64,000 bases of DNA from Breviolum minutum Mf 1.05b.01 (lineage: Eukaryota > Sar > Dinophyceae > Suessiales > Symbiodiniaceae): NCBI GenBank assembly GCA_000507305.1, contig DF239928.1, positions 60,038 to 124,037 of the forward strand, read 5' to 3'. Position 1 is the stretch's first letter. Every line of letters begins with the position of its first letter. This document shows, piece after piece, positions 1 through 12,560 of the stretch. A program made the position numbers and the translations under genes. The notes beneath the pieces were generated by a model. That model did no database searches, was not told where the DNA came from, and was given only the letters and a program-made list of their open reading frames with translations.

Positions 1-480
1 AAATCATTTTTTCCTTGTTAATAAATCCAATATTTTTAGTTGTTAAATCCGGCTATATTAAATATTAAAATTTTAATTATTAAAAATTATATAATTATTA
101 AATTGATTTTTTTAAATTAAAATTATAATTATAGATTTATATTTTTTATTATTAAAAATGATATTTTGATTATTAAATTTTAATTATTAAATTTATATAA
201 ATTATTAAAATCAAATTTATTTTTTAAATATAATTATATTTTAAATTATAATTTAGTGAAAAATAGCCTTACATTATTTTTTTAAAATATTTACCCTAGA
301 ATAATAATAATAATATTCTAAATTAATATATTTTTTTAATATGAATTTTACCATATTTTTCCTAATTTTTCTATTTTACCATATTTTATCCTATTTTACC
401 TTCCAACCGTAGAAATTTGGGAGTAAAATTTCGTTATTTTTTTTTCGAAACCACAATCTCTAAAACCTCCTTGCCTTGCT
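1..480. other. AT-rich stretch with no recognisable gene
   Basis: This stretch is almost entirely A and T, with runs of the TTAAT/ATTAAA kind, and shows no coding potential. It lies directly upstream of the recognisable 28S rRNA. It may be the far more decayed 5' part of the same rRNA gene or unrelated spacer; I could not match any 28S core segment in it. Confidence 0.6.
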
Positions 481-499
481 AAGCGAGGATAGATCATAG

Positions 500-1760
500 G
501 CGGGATTGGGGGGGTTTTTTACCTAGACTCCTTAACTTTGGGAAAAGGATTGGCTCTGAGGGTTGGGTACAGGGGTCCTTGTCTTGATGTTTCAGCTGAG
601 TAGAATCTACTTGACGCCTCTGATGGAGAATGGATTTTTGCATGGCGAGGATTGCCGGACTTGGAATATATTTCGGGATGTTGCCTGTATAACGAATATT
701 CATTTTAAAATTAGAAAGGATAAAAGGAATCCGATTCTTTAATTAAAAGAAAGTATTGCGATAGCCTCAGAAGGTGTTGGTGCAATGTGCTTTCTGCCCA
801 CGACTCTGAATATCAATAAAATAAAATGCAAACAAACGCGGGTAAACGGCAAAAATAACTATAATTTTCTTAAGGTAATCAAATACCTCGTCATTTAATT
901 AATAATATATATAAATAGAGTAATACGATTCCCATTGTTCCTACCTACTATCTAGCAAAACCCCAACCAAGGGAACAGACTTAGAATAATCAGCGGAGAA
1001 AATAAAAAAATATATTAAATTTAATTTTAGTCCGAGATTATAAAATAATTTAGGAGGTATAATATAAATAGAAATTTTAGCCATCTTATAATATTACTAC
1101 TCTTAATTCCGTAAAATTGAAGCTTGCATCATAAAAATTCTTAATTTAAGGGTATTGCCTTTGGCAGCTACTTTATACGGAAGACATAATCGGGTGGGGA
1201 GTTTGGCTAGGGCAGCACATCTATTAAATCATAATGCAGGTGTCCGAAAATAAATTTAATAAAAATAAAAATCTCATATAAATCAAAAGTGACAAAACTT
1301 ACTTAATTTTAATTTTTAGTACGAATACAAATTATAAAAATATAATCTATCAATCCTTTAGGTCTAAGAAATATTTAGCTAGAGGTGTCAGAAAAATTAT
1401 TACAGGGATAATTGGTTTGTGGCAGCCAAGCGTTCATAGCGACGTTACCTTTTAGTCCTTCGATGTCGGTTCTTCCTATTATTAAAATACAGTAGTCCCA
1501 AAGTGTCGGATTGTTCATCCGCCAATAGGGAATGTAAGCTGGGTTTAGATCGTCGCAAGACAGGTTAGTTTTACCCTACTAATAAAGCGATACTGCGACA
1601 GTAATCGAAGTTAGTATAAAAGGAATACTTCGTTCAGATATTTGGTTAATGGGGCTACCAGTAGCTAAAAAGCTAATACCACAAAGCTACCATCTGTTAA
1701 ATTACGACTAAATACCTCTAAGTCAGAATCGTTTATATTACCTTTTTAGTCCCTTATTAT
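500..1760 (+). rRNA. 3' part of a eukaryotic cytosolic-type 28S (LSU) rRNA gene, extremely AT-rich and possibly decayed
   Basis: Universal LSU rRNA core segments occur here in the right order. They include the aaaggattggctctgagggt segment (542-561), the segment around helix 69 with taactata and ttaaggta (855-880), the tctagcaaaacc and cagcggagaaa segments (950-1000), gggagtttggctagggcagc (1198-1217), the peptidyl-transferase region with acagggataattgg (1401-1415), cgttcatagcgacgtt, the sarcin-ricin region (1613-1626) and ctctaagtcagaatc near 1730. Spacing and wording are those of eukaryotic cytosolic 28S, not mitochondrial or plastid LSU. Against the eukaryotic consensus (from memory), nearly all differences are G to A or C to T. 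The sarcin-ricin tetraloop, normally GAGA, reads AAAA, so a functional product is doubtful. The 5' third is missing or unrecognisable. It could be a hypermutated rDNA pseudogene, or rDNA of a very AT-rich organism joined by misassembly. Confidence 0.87.
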
Positions 1761-1915
1761 TTTTTAAATTAAGTTTTTTAGCTTCTTAAATAAGGAGTTT
1801 GCCCTAATTGCACCATATTTAAATATCATTTATTTTTTCTATTTATCTTTATTATATTTTATATTAAATATTTATTTATTATTATATGTTTATTAAATTA
1901 TTGTTTTGTGTTTAT
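1760..1915. other. AT-rich tail after the 28S rRNA and sharp composition boundary
   Basis: Composition remains almost pure AT up to about 1915 and then changes within a few tens of bases to the roughly 45% GC sequence that continues to the right edge. No tRNA, no second rRNA and no terminator-like structure was seen. Confidence 0.6.
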
Positions 1916-2109
1916 TTCCAGTAAAATTCTTGTGGTTGGCTTTGTTCGCCCCACAAGAGTCCTAGGCGCAACGTATTTGGGCAGTATATGATATCCTGCA
2001 TAGTATCATTAAAGACATATTACAAACAGGATCAAGAGTTTCTTACTTCAGTGCAATAACATTCATACTCTCCAAATCACAGTCTGCGCTAGGTTTTCGG
2101 CCTGTACCA

Positions 2110-5100
2110 TCAATAGTGAAAGCAGTAAACGCAGCATTGTTGGCATAAATGTGCAGCACTTTTCCATGCCTTATCTTTCATCAGAATGCTGAAGCCAACT
2201 TGTACCATTGATCGAAACTTTGCACTTTGTTGAACCAAGTTGCAAGGACTCCACAAGCGATGTATCCACCAAATGCTTGGGGTTTCCCCAGTTAACCAGC
2301 TGACCTTCCAGAGATACTGCAGCAAAGGCATTTCCAGAAGGATAGACCTGAAAGATAAAGAAGCATGGAAGTAGCTATGTAAGGGAAGAAAAAAGAACCA
2401 ATTTCATTTGACTCCAAAACTATAGGTTGCTTTAAGCCACACATCTCTTGTGAAGTGACGAGCTTCTGCCTAACCTTCCAAGTTAAGACAGCCAGCATCG
2501 AATTTTTTTCCTCGAAATTCTAAGACCAAGATGCATGCGCTATGTCACAAACCAGCTGGGACTGAACCTGACAATTTTGGATGTGAATATGATTCAATCA
2601 TTTGTGATCCAAAACTTATGGCAATTGTGAAGTTGCATGTGAAGCTCTTCAAAAAAAATACATTTCATATTTCAATAGATTTCAATCATCCCTCGCCTCC
2701 TCCGTATCGCCCCCAGATGCAGCGTCACCCCAGCAGAACAGTGCACCATCGATACGCCGTGCTGCAAAGGCACGCTGCGTTGAATAGAGGCAACGCACCT
2801 CGAATCGTTTATCCTCCCCAAAACTAACCTAGCCTCTCGAAATAAGCCTGGCCTTAAAAGGACATTCATCTTCTAACCATGGAATTGCCGGGCTTATGTT
2901 AGTTTCAGGGAGGGTACATCTTTTTTATTGGATGTTTGGTGGAACCAACATCTACGTCCCTTACATTCCCCAGATTATCCAGACGGCACCTCTCTAAGAT
3001 CTTCGATGGCACGACAGTCGCCACCCCATTCTGCAATACCCCAGCACAAAACAGAACCTCAAAGATGCAGGCAGTTCCGTTCAATTTAACGCGAGGGATG
3101 TAAATAAAACTGGTCATGATAGTAAAGTGTATCCTGACCTGGAAGTAAAAAACTGCGGACACTTGCGAGAAGTTGACGCTTCCTTTGTTCAAAAACAAAC
3201 CTACCCCTGATTTCTGATGATTCTTTTCCCTTGCATATTTTTGAACTCGAGCCATCGAAACGCTCAGAATCGAACCATCTGCACAGCGCGCGGCAAAGGC
3301 ACAAGAGGAATTGCACAATTGAACCACACCTCCTAAAGAATTGCCAACAATTGATGCTTCTCAAAAAGACGCACCACACGGGCATGTCAGGAACTCCAGT
3401 TTGGTGGATCCTTTTTATACACTTCCTGAATTCCCACACTTAAGAAATCTGGATTTTGGATTTGGCTTTAGTGAAATATATAAATTGTGGGTGAAACAAC
3501 CTGTCCTCGTCTGGCCACATCAGCACTTGAAGGAGCGACCCCACCCTGTCGAGCATTGCCCCAAGCCAGCACGCCGCCTGGGTTTCAGCGCCGCACAAGG
3601 GCATCAAGATTCGGAAAAAAAATATAGGCGACAAAAGTCACAGCCATACACAAAGATGGTAGATCTTACTACATGTTATGATGACGTGAAATGAAATAAG
3701 ATAGAATAAGATAGAATAGAATAAGGTATGATACAACGTTAAAAAAAAGAACCATTCTATCATATAATGTTTTTGATATGATACAGTTTGATACCGTATG
3801 GCTCTTGTGATATAGCATGAATCAAATATAATATGTAATCTGTAATATATAATGAATAACATATATGAATATATAATATGTAATCTACGTGTATATATAC
3901 ACACGACATATAGTATATGGTATATACGATGTAAAATATGATATACAGCAAAAGATATGTCCTACATTATATCATATATATGTGTATACATATTATATAA
4001 TATACATTATACAGTATATTGTTTATATCAAAAAATACATACATAAATAAACACATCATATACTATATGTTATATAATATACAGTATATCACATATATAT
4101 ATATACATATCATATATATCATAATATATATATATATATATGATATATGGTGTACATAATATACATATGCATATAATATCCGTGGTTCACTGTATAGTAA
4201 AATACTACATAAACCACACGTTCTTTACATCAGCTACGAATAGCTACAAATGAGCGAACATATTTTGAGAATGATCGTCACTGCAGGCCACTGCAGGAAG
4301 TGTTGGGCACCTTCTTCAAACGTATTTACCAGAAAGGTGAACGCCAAGGTGCCATTGTTGGTAATTGCAGCAAAGGCAGAATCAGTGGAATAAATGTCCC
4401 TGCCAACCACAAAAATCATGGTTTCAAGCACTTCTTACCGATGCAAAATGGAGCTTTTGTTTAGATCACCTGGCAAGTTGGAATGTGTGGTCCTATGTCA
4501 TGAAAAAACTCCAAAAACCAACTTATCCACATGTTCCTCTTCCGCCTGATTCCATGTATTCTCAATGGTTCTTGTACTCGACTACTATCACCACCATCCA
4601 CACTGGATCCCCAGGTCACAAGCTCGCCATCCTGTTGGTCATCCAAGCGTTTCGTCCACAAAAGCATCTGGCTTTTACATCCATCAAATGAATCGAAAAA
4701 TTATCTGTCCTCCTTGACTGCTGCGAATGCTCCTCCTTTGGTTGCATAAATGTGTCTCACGCATTCAAGCCTCACGTCGCACCAAGACCCAACGTCTGTA
4801 TCCATTGAGGCAATTCCTTGACCACGTTATGCCCAAAACAAGGTTGCGAACAGGTGATGACTCAAGGATATCACCATGGCAAATCATGCTGAATCATATC
4901 ATTTGTCACACATAATTTTGCCTAAACTTGATGTCTCAAAGAGCCCAGGAAGCTATATAGATTCTTCCATCAAGATTAAAAGCCTAGTAGTTTCGATAAT
5001 TTTAGTGACTCCTGGCCACTTACACTCCCAAAAGGAGCCTGTCTGGCGTTCGGCCGCCCTGTAGCACATCACCCCAAGCTACCACAGTGCCAGAAGCTTT

Positions 5101-6905
5101 CAATGCACAGAATGCAGAGCCTGTGGCAAAGATGTGCCTTAAAAGTGGCGGGAAAGTAGGATCAAAAGGCAATGAGAACATGAACACAACATGTTTGTTC
5201 TTATTTCTAAAGCTGTTTACTGTAGTGCCTTCTTTCAGCTTCATCTATTCATGCCACAAAAGCCACAAATGTCTTACAAGTCACTCCACTTCGGACTGCA
5301 GCTCGTCCGCCTGTACCAAAAAAGCATTTGATTTCACCAGTTTCAAGCAGATTTGGGACTCTGTGCTTGAGTACGTCGTTCATGCGGAATCGCTAAAAAA
5401 AATATTCGGACCAAACATGAACGGGTTTGGTGTTGAGTCACATAGCAATTTCAATCTTTTCATAGGTGGCAAGGCCTTGTACACTCTTCGGTTTGTATAT
5501 TAGTATTTATATACGTATTTATGTATAATCCTTTCAAACGAAGAACAAAAACAAAAAAAAGGCAACTTCTGCCCATGAATGGCCTTCTCTCTCATATCAC
5601 CCCCACGATGAGGATCACCCCAGCAGAAAACCGAACCATCGCGGCAGAGTGCGGCAAAGGCTTCAGAAGCACCGAAGACTCGGACTACCTGCCATTGCTT
5701 CGGTGGTGATTTTTATCGAAGAGCAAGGTTTGAAACCTGAGGACTCCTCATGTTTTCAATTTCATGTTGAAGTTTTTGGAAGTGTGGTTCTTCGAATATG
5801 AATCAATAATTATAACTACCATCCATGCACATACAGCACCTTGTAAAATTACAGTTACAAAGCCCAAATGTGGTGAACAGAACTTGGTCATTTGTCCAGA
5901 TTGCATCAGTGCTTCCAAGCACCAGCTACTTGAGAAGTTCAAGGTGTTTTTGCACTGATTCAGTCACCTGCTTTTGCTTCAGCTGAAAGATTTCTCCAGC
6001 TCCCCAGCAAAATACTGAGCCATCTTCCTCAGCTTTGGAATCTGAGCTTCCCAGCAACTTTCATCGAACTTCATCCGTCAGTCGACTCAGCTCCCAACTT
6101 TCAAGGCTGCAAAGGAAGAATCGTTGGGTGTGATTTCAACCACGTTCCTTACAGAGTTTCCAGGTTCCATCTCTCCCGAGGTGTGGATGTGAACACCGGA
6201 AAAACGGTGGAAGAAATCCGGTTCCCAGCTGATATGATATGGGAAATTATCCCATTATTCAGGGTTTTAAACATCCTATGTGGTGCAGGATTTCTTCCAT
6301 CAACAGTACTTGTGGCCTTGTGGCAGTTTCAATGTCTCTCTTGTTGGGTTGTAGCTCTGTTGAAGCCAAGACTCTGTAATGTGGAGGCTGGAGATGTGCT
6401 ACCTACAGAAGTCTATCGAACTCAAATGATTTGCAAAGATCGAAAAAGGACATGGTTGGAAATGTCTATTTTGAAAACTCATGACATCTCATGACTTTTT
6501 ACAAGAAATTCTCCCGTGCAAGTTGGTCACACCACTCACCAGCATCCTCAACAAGCCTGGGATTTCAACTTCGCCCCACGTCATGACACCGCCCGTGGGA
6601 GTGATGGCCGCAAAGGTCTTCTCTGTAACCACCACCTCCTAACACAACTCGATTCGGTGGATTGGTTGTTCACAAAATTCACCAACGATTTGTGGAATTT
6701 TAGTGAAGAAAAACACCAATGTGAACGCCAGAACATGCATTTCGGCAATGCAAATCTTGGCGAATCGCACCGGCACGGCTTGTAGGGGAGCTGTTAGCAC
6801 ATCCCCACAGCGCAGGCCACAACGCCGCAACGGCAGCTCTGGGCGTAGTGGTCGAGCACCACGTGGTGGGATCAGCTGTACCCTTGGACCAGTCACAAAG
6901 TGAAC
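2110..6905 (-). CDS. RCC1-repeat protein gene (HERC-like, dinoflagellate type), many small exons
   Basis: In reverse complement, the pattern AFAA...DG.V..WG, diagnostic of RCC1 beta-propeller blades, recurs along the region. Examples are ITPTGGVMTWGE near 6580, EDGSVFCWG near 6020, FAALCRDGSVFCWGD near 5640, FCALKASGTVVAWGD near 5110, AFAAVKEDR near 4710, DGELVTWGSSVDGGD near 4620, AFAAITNNG near 4370, VLAWGNARQGG near 3560, AFAARCADGS near 3280, GSVLCWGIAEWGGD near 3030, FAARRIDGALFCWGD near 2750 and AAVSLEGQLVNWG near 2310. An exon at 6790-6900 encodes LIPPRGARPLRPELPLRRCG, a motif I recognise as sitting just before the RCC1 blades in dinoflagellate HERC-type proteins. RCC1 propellers usually mediate protein or chromatin binding; no HECT ligase domain is visible. 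Exons are short, about one half-blade to one blade each, separated by introns of 150-400 bp, so exact ends are approximate. Some blades may be broken. Confidence 0.75.
3680..4180. repeat. Low-complexity TA-rich tract, probably intronic
   Basis: From about 3690 the sequence is built from tag/aata repeats and then from near-palindromic tatata, atatgt and catata words up to about 4180. It lies between two RCC1-blade exons and so is most likely intron sequence. Confidence 0.8.
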
Positions 6906-8200
6906 ATGGAAAATCATGGGACGAAAATAAAATGGAATGATTAATCCATCCTCATCTTTTTCCGATTTCAAAGGTGTGACATGTTTCACGGATAACATGC
7001 TACGACATGTCACAGTCGATTGGGTCCCCAAGCAGTTTCTCTTTGATCCTGCCCCGCAGTGCCGTGTTCGAAGCAAGGAGCAAATCCAAGACATCCTGTG
7101 CAGCATAAAGTGCTCTGCGTGTGATGCTTATGCTGCTAATGTTAGAAGATCATGGATCTACTTGCATCCGGGCCATTTTTTGTTTCCACCTCAAGTGGTT
7201 GATGCTTGTGACATTGTTCATGGCATGGTGATTGGAAACTAACAACTATTCACAAAGCTTTCCACTTTCTCCAAAGCTTTCCCAACGTTGCAGACCTCCT
7301 TGTCATCAATCGAAAGATCTACCACTGCTACACCTGCCGAAGCGCATGATCCAAAGTTCTAATCTTTGAAATTTGCAAAGACGCAACAAAATTTGACACC
7401 AATCTGCACCTGGCACATAGATTTGCAGGTCGATTTGCACCATGAATCAAACACAAACCGAAGCGGTTTGCAGTTTGCATTTCATGGCCATTCGGCATCT
7501 CAGCAAACACCAAAACGTTTGTGACCCAGAAGCATGATGAAAAGAAACATTTTTTGTGCACTTTTAGATGTCTTCAATAGTGATTCTAAGTGATCCATAG
7601 TGATCAATAGTGATCCATTGTTCCTGTCAAAATAGCTGAAGACTAGCTCAATGACTCAGACCTTGCTACATGCGGTCAGCATTTCTGCTTCAACTGTTGC
7701 TTCTCCAGTCCGCTGCGAGAAACAATGCGCTATGGAAGATTCTGGACCAAGCTGCACCGTGACCAAAGGGGTCACATGTCCACCCGGCTCTTACCACTTG
7801 CAGCGCTTTTTATGGCCATCTCGTTTCGATGTGATCAAAATTCCAACGCGTTCTACCCTTGCACAAGACCGGATCGACCATTCTGAAGTCCGGACTTCAA
7901 TCTGGACTTCAGAGTTGATTCAATAGGAACGATCTACCTTGCAGCAAAACTTGAACCTGTTCACTCAAACAATCCCAACTGACACCATTTTCTGTTTTGC
8001 TGCAAGTAATTTCCGCTTCCTCTCTTGGGCAGCGGTATGTATCTTCAAAACTTCTGCGCTCAAGTGAATCGGAGCCTCCAGCATGATGTGTGGCTGATAC
8101 GTCTGATGCTTTAGAGAATTTAGAGGTACTCTTATGGGCAAATTTCCCGAATAAAAACAGTCTACTGACTGTCAAAAATACCACTTGCACTGAGAAAAAG
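6906..8200. other. Interval without a confident gene
   Basis: This interval lies between the RCC1 gene and the J-domain gene. Short open stretches exist on both strands (for example 7328-7561 minus and 7651-7926 plus), but none shows a family motif or convincing splice sites. It may hold the 5' exons of the RCC1 gene or the 3' exons of the J-domain gene. Confidence 0.4.
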
Positions 8201-8259
8201 ATCACAAAAACACTGCCTATATAATTTTTGAAAAGGAAACATCGGGGAGAAACGACACA

Positions 8260-10700
8260 GTTGGGCTGCCTCTGCCTCTGGAAGTGTGCTGTTCGTCTGT
8301 GGCTCAGCTTCCTTTTCCTTCGCTTCCATTTCCGTATCTGCCAGCATCTGCTCCACCTGGCGGCTTTGGGGGAAATGCGGAACATGAACCATGAACTCCA
8401 ATGAACGCTACGAGGGGTCACACTTGCACCACTTACAGTATCAAAGTAAGAACGGAAAAGAACGTCAGATTGAACTCCTTCATCACTGAGATATATGATA
8501 TCATAAATATTCATAAATATCATTGCTCTGACTAGCAAAGTTCAGGTTTTGTGAGATTTTGGGAGTCCCCATTGGCTTGTACTCACCTTGTTTTGTTTTC
8601 GGATTCTACGAATTGCTGGGCGCTCGAGCCACCGGGCGCCTGCTTCACAAGTGACTCAAGCTTCTGTTGTATGAAGCTATGACGAGCATCGTCTACCAAT
8701 GCGATAGCAGAGGCTTCCTCAATTTTGCGCCGACCACATTGAAGCATTTGGAGCCACTCCTACGAAGGTAAAACAAAGGATGCCGTGAATTTCCAGCAAT
8801 GTAGTTGTATGTTAAAAATAATCATATATATATATATATATACGTATCTATATACATGAATTTTCATATCTACATCCATACGGATCATATCTCCCAGTAG
8901 CCATTTACAAAAAAGATGTCAATCAATCCTTCAAAAAGTATGGGTGCCCAATCTCCAATTTTTTTCTAAAAAAATCTCGAAGGTCTCTGAATTTTGGAAG
9001 GTTTTCAGGTGAAAATCGAGGCTCCTGTCTCAACTCTGGCCATGTCCTCGCTGAAAGCAAACGAAATCGAAGCGCTACGGCATCCCTGAAGCTCAAGACA
9101 GGCGAGGTCAAACTGTGTCGATTTCCAACCTGGAAAGATGTCAAGCTCGGACACACTTGCACACAAAACATCAAACAATCATAAGACTTACGCTATCTTA
9201 TGGAAATAGAAATCTAAGTTTGACACAAATAAACATTACAAAACATGTTGGGAAAGTACCAAGTCAACCAAGCTGCCCATTCGGTAGCACGCAGTTGGAC
9301 AAAGGTACTGAGCCCAAGTTCTGCTGCAGAAGTTTGATGAGACGCAAGGACTTGATCGAAGATGTCACACACCTGGCAATGTGATGCAACCAACTCGCAA
9401 CCAATGAACTTTTTGTTTTTGATCAATCCTCCAGAATCCAATAACTTGTATCTTCCCCAACAAGCCATGAACACACCCGTTGTGTCCCACCTTGAAAGGT
9501 GGCGACCAAATGTCTGGATTGTCAGCATTCTCGATGATCAATTGATCTCGAAGATCTGATAAAATCATTTGATGCTCCAAAGCCAAGTCAAAGACCATAT
9601 TTCGTGTATAGCTGCGTAAAGAATCCAGGTCTAATTGAGCACTATATTTCTTGCAAATTGCACCACTCTCATCTTTCCCATTTACTGCTCGTAGTCGAAT
9701 CGAAGTGGATCCAAGATGTTTTTTCTTCTCCATAGTCACAGGACCAGAGTCTTCCATGAACTTGGTCAAAGCTCCGCGGATCTTCAATGGCAAAGTTGAA
9801 ATGGATGTCTTTCGATCGGAGGCATCCATTGATTGCAAAAGCTGACAAAGATTCGACAGCTTTTCCTGCAAGACAAAGGTGTCAGTGCTTAGATTCAGCA
9901 AGCAATAAATGATAGATGACCTTTTCCTACTACACCTTCCATTGAAATTCATTGGATAGTTGCATGGATACATCCTTCTCATCCGAGATCAGCTGCTTCT
10001 TTTTGACTGTATTTGGTCTCACTGCAGTATCATGTGCTGTTTTATGTATAGTGAATCGTTTTCTGTCAGAAACAAGAAATGCAAAAAACATCGGCAAAAA
10101 TAAAATAAGTATGGTCTCCTGCAAGCGATATTCCTTTGATCGTCTCGGATAAGTTAGCACTTCTGGCCCACGCTTCTTGGACGTATTGGTCCGTTCCTGA
10201 TCGTAGGAATGTCGAGCGGCTGCATTCGAGAGTACATCCTCAGCGGGCCGCGGCTGACAAGAAACATCATACTAGTGGAATTGCCTTTGGATCACATGGT
10301 CGATGTTCAACAAAGAACCTTAGAAAGGTATTACACCATATCACACCTACCTTTCAAACTATTTCCTTTTGAACCCGCAATCAACAAAAAGTATCACTTC
10401 CACCTCACCCAAGATTTTGTTGCTTCAACCTTTTGCCCCAAAACCCCCCCCAAAAAAAAAAACACTCCTCCCATTTTTGTGGATTGGGCTGTTAAAAACC
10501 GTGTAGGTCGGTGGACCGGTGGGGGGTCCTTTTTCCAAAACTTCCAAGTTTCAAAGGCTCGACAAACCGCCAGGAAGGCCTCAGAGCTTCCGCCTTTGTC
10601 TGGATGCGCCTTACGGATGGCCCGACGGTAGGCCAGCCGCAAGTCCTCCGCTTTCACGGAGGAATCAACCTCCAACAGGGCATACCTGGAGGTTGAGCTG
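8260..10700 (-). CDS. J-domain (DnaJ-like) protein gene, multi-exon
   Basis: The exon at about 10550-10690 encodes a J-domain core: YALLEVD, then LRLAYRRAIRKAHPDKGG, with the invariant HPD that stimulates Hsp70 ATPase. Downstream minus-strand exons follow at about 10140-10250 (basic, ending SKEYRLQ), 9945-10066 (from KRFTIHK to SNEFQWKV), about 9500-9870 (long helical exon with ALTKFMEDSGPV and LRSYTRNMVFDLALEHQ), about 9265-9380 (VCDIFDQVLASHQ), about 9015-9118 (DLACLELQG) and 8588-8762 (EEASAIALVDDARHSF, donor gtgagt). One donor appears to be GA (after YRLQ). The rest of the protein matches no family I know. The exons are joined into one gene by order and strand only; the last exons (8260-8540) are uncertain. 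Confidence 0.65.
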
Positions 10701-10719
10701 AAACAAAGATGTGAAACAA

Positions 10720-11700
10720 ATGTATTGAAAATATGCCTCTCAAAGTCTTGAACTGCGTTTTAATTGATTAAAAAAATAGTCTTCTTGTTCTCCTCTTCTG
10801 AGCTTCTCAAGATGCACTTTCTCATCAGTTCTTTGTCCAAATTAATACATTTCTTCAGGTTTGAAAGTTTCAATCTTTTCGTTGGTCTTGAAATGTCAAA
10901 AGTGCTGCCATGCTTGTAAATCTTAAACATCTCAAACATATTCAGTTCCCCATGACTCATCTTTCAAGCAAGATACAAGTCCTGCCCTCCCAGCGGGCTT
11001 GGTGAAGAAACTGTCGCCATGCTGTCTGATTGGCGACATGGTTCTTTCCCGCTGTAGAGGAAGCCATGATGGCTTGGGGTGGATGGGTCTCACTTCAGAA
11101 GCCTGCCATTGTGGCAGGCCTCTGCGAAATCGGTTCTCGAACCAAAAGCTGCGTCGAAAAAAATTCTCAACTTTGCACTTTGCAAAGCGAGGAAGGGAAG
11201 CAGGCAAAATCATGCACAACGGAAGCACCAAACGAAGCACTTGGGACCTCTTTGTTTTAGTCAATGAATGGACTAACCTCATTATCTCTGCATGCATTTT
11301 CTGCAGAGCTGAAGTTCTCATTGGAAGCTTCAGACTAAGGCTTACATGTGGGAATATCTCCCATTTCGGTACGTTGTGTTTCGATGTAATTCTATGTACA
11401 GCCTGGAGGCTTCACTCTTTTCCCAGAGTTCTGAGGTGAGAAACCTCAAGAAAACCTGAAGTTTTCATTTTGGCGATACTTTTGGGAACGTCGCTGAAGA
11501 CTGCTAGTTACCATTGCATCATTGCACAACTAAGTTTTCATCCGTTTCGTTTGTTGCGCACCATTTTTGTGTACCAAGTTTAAGGCTCAGATCCACTGCC
11601 CGACACCAATATCCTGAACTCTTCCTGAGCCAAAGGGATCCAAAACGCGAGAAGCTTGAAGGTAGGAAGGCATGACCGATGTGACACTTGTAGCAATAAT
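10720..11700. other. Interval without a confident gene
   Basis: Open stretches exist on both strands around 10930-11440. The plus- and minus-strand readings are about equally protein-like and neither has a recognisable motif. I make no gene call. Confidence 0.4.
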
Positions 11701-11749
11701 ACCTCATATCAACTTCATATGTCGAATTCCCGCTTCACTGGCAGGCTTA

Positions 11750-12560
11750 CAGAAACAACTGCGAATCAAATTGATCTCACGCCTTCACACTCTGATCACA
11801 GCGGGCCAATGCGGTAAAGCCATCCTGCAAAAGCTTCGAAAATCACTGTGCCTTCCATCGAAACCCTTGCCGTAAAAGTTTCGATGTCCTCATCCTTGCA
11901 CTTTGACAAGGCACCATGCTGCAAGAGCAGCTTGGCGACAGGCAGATGGGCCTATCACGAGCATTCGAATCTCCACTTGGAAGGCAGGCAATGATAATCT
12001 GATTAGATACCTAGTTGCAAAAAAATCTCATATACAGCATGTGCAATTGGGTTATAACTTAGAACTTATAACTTATAACTCAGTCACTAAGCATCTACTA
12101 GTTTCCTGACATATCATAGTGGATCATTGCCGTGGAATTTTTCAAGAAAACCTGCCGATTTCACCTCGTCCACCGCAAGCATCAATGGAGTGGAGAGGTC
12201 TGGCAAAACCTTACCAGCAGCGGCTTACACAGCTGCCCGCAGTTTTGATTCCTTTCAACATCACCTGCCTTTAAAAACATCGGCAATAACATCCAGCAAG
12301 TGCAAAGCGAAATGATGGCAAAATATTGCAAATGCTCCCAAATTGATCTGGCTATATCTGGCTGACATTCATGGAAGCAAGGGAAAGTGATGTTCGTTTC
12401 GTTTCTGCTTAGTTCAACGCAGCATTGCAATCGCCTTGGCTCTCTAAGAGAAGACGCGTTGCCTGGAGATAGCAACTTTCACCGTGGGTTAAAAAAAAAC
12501 GAACCTCGGGTAAACGTTGGGTCGCCTCCAATGATCCAGCAAAGGCACCTTTTTTTCAGT
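11750..12560 (-). CDS. Ankyrin-like repeat exons, partial gene
   Basis: Several minus-strand segments carry ankyrin-repeat signatures: AFAGSLEATQRL near 12530, TRLLLESQGDCNAALN near 12450, STPLMLAVDEV near 12180, AHLPVAKLLLQHGA near 11930 (after an acceptor ending gtgatag) and DGFTALARCDQSVK near 11800 (after gcttttgcag, before gtgaga). Ankyrin repeats are protein-interaction modules. The segments lie in different frames with introns between them, consistent with about one repeat per exon. No other domain is visible. Gene ends are unknown, and the exons could belong to the same transcript as the J-domain exons downstream. Confidence 0.5.

Noticed and set aside
500..1760. Reading the AT-rich rRNA as a mitochondrial or plastid LSU gene
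   Set aside because: The core segments and their spacing follow the eukaryotic cytosolic 28S wording (for example gctctgaatatcaata and ctctaagtcagaatc), which organellar LSU rRNAs lack.
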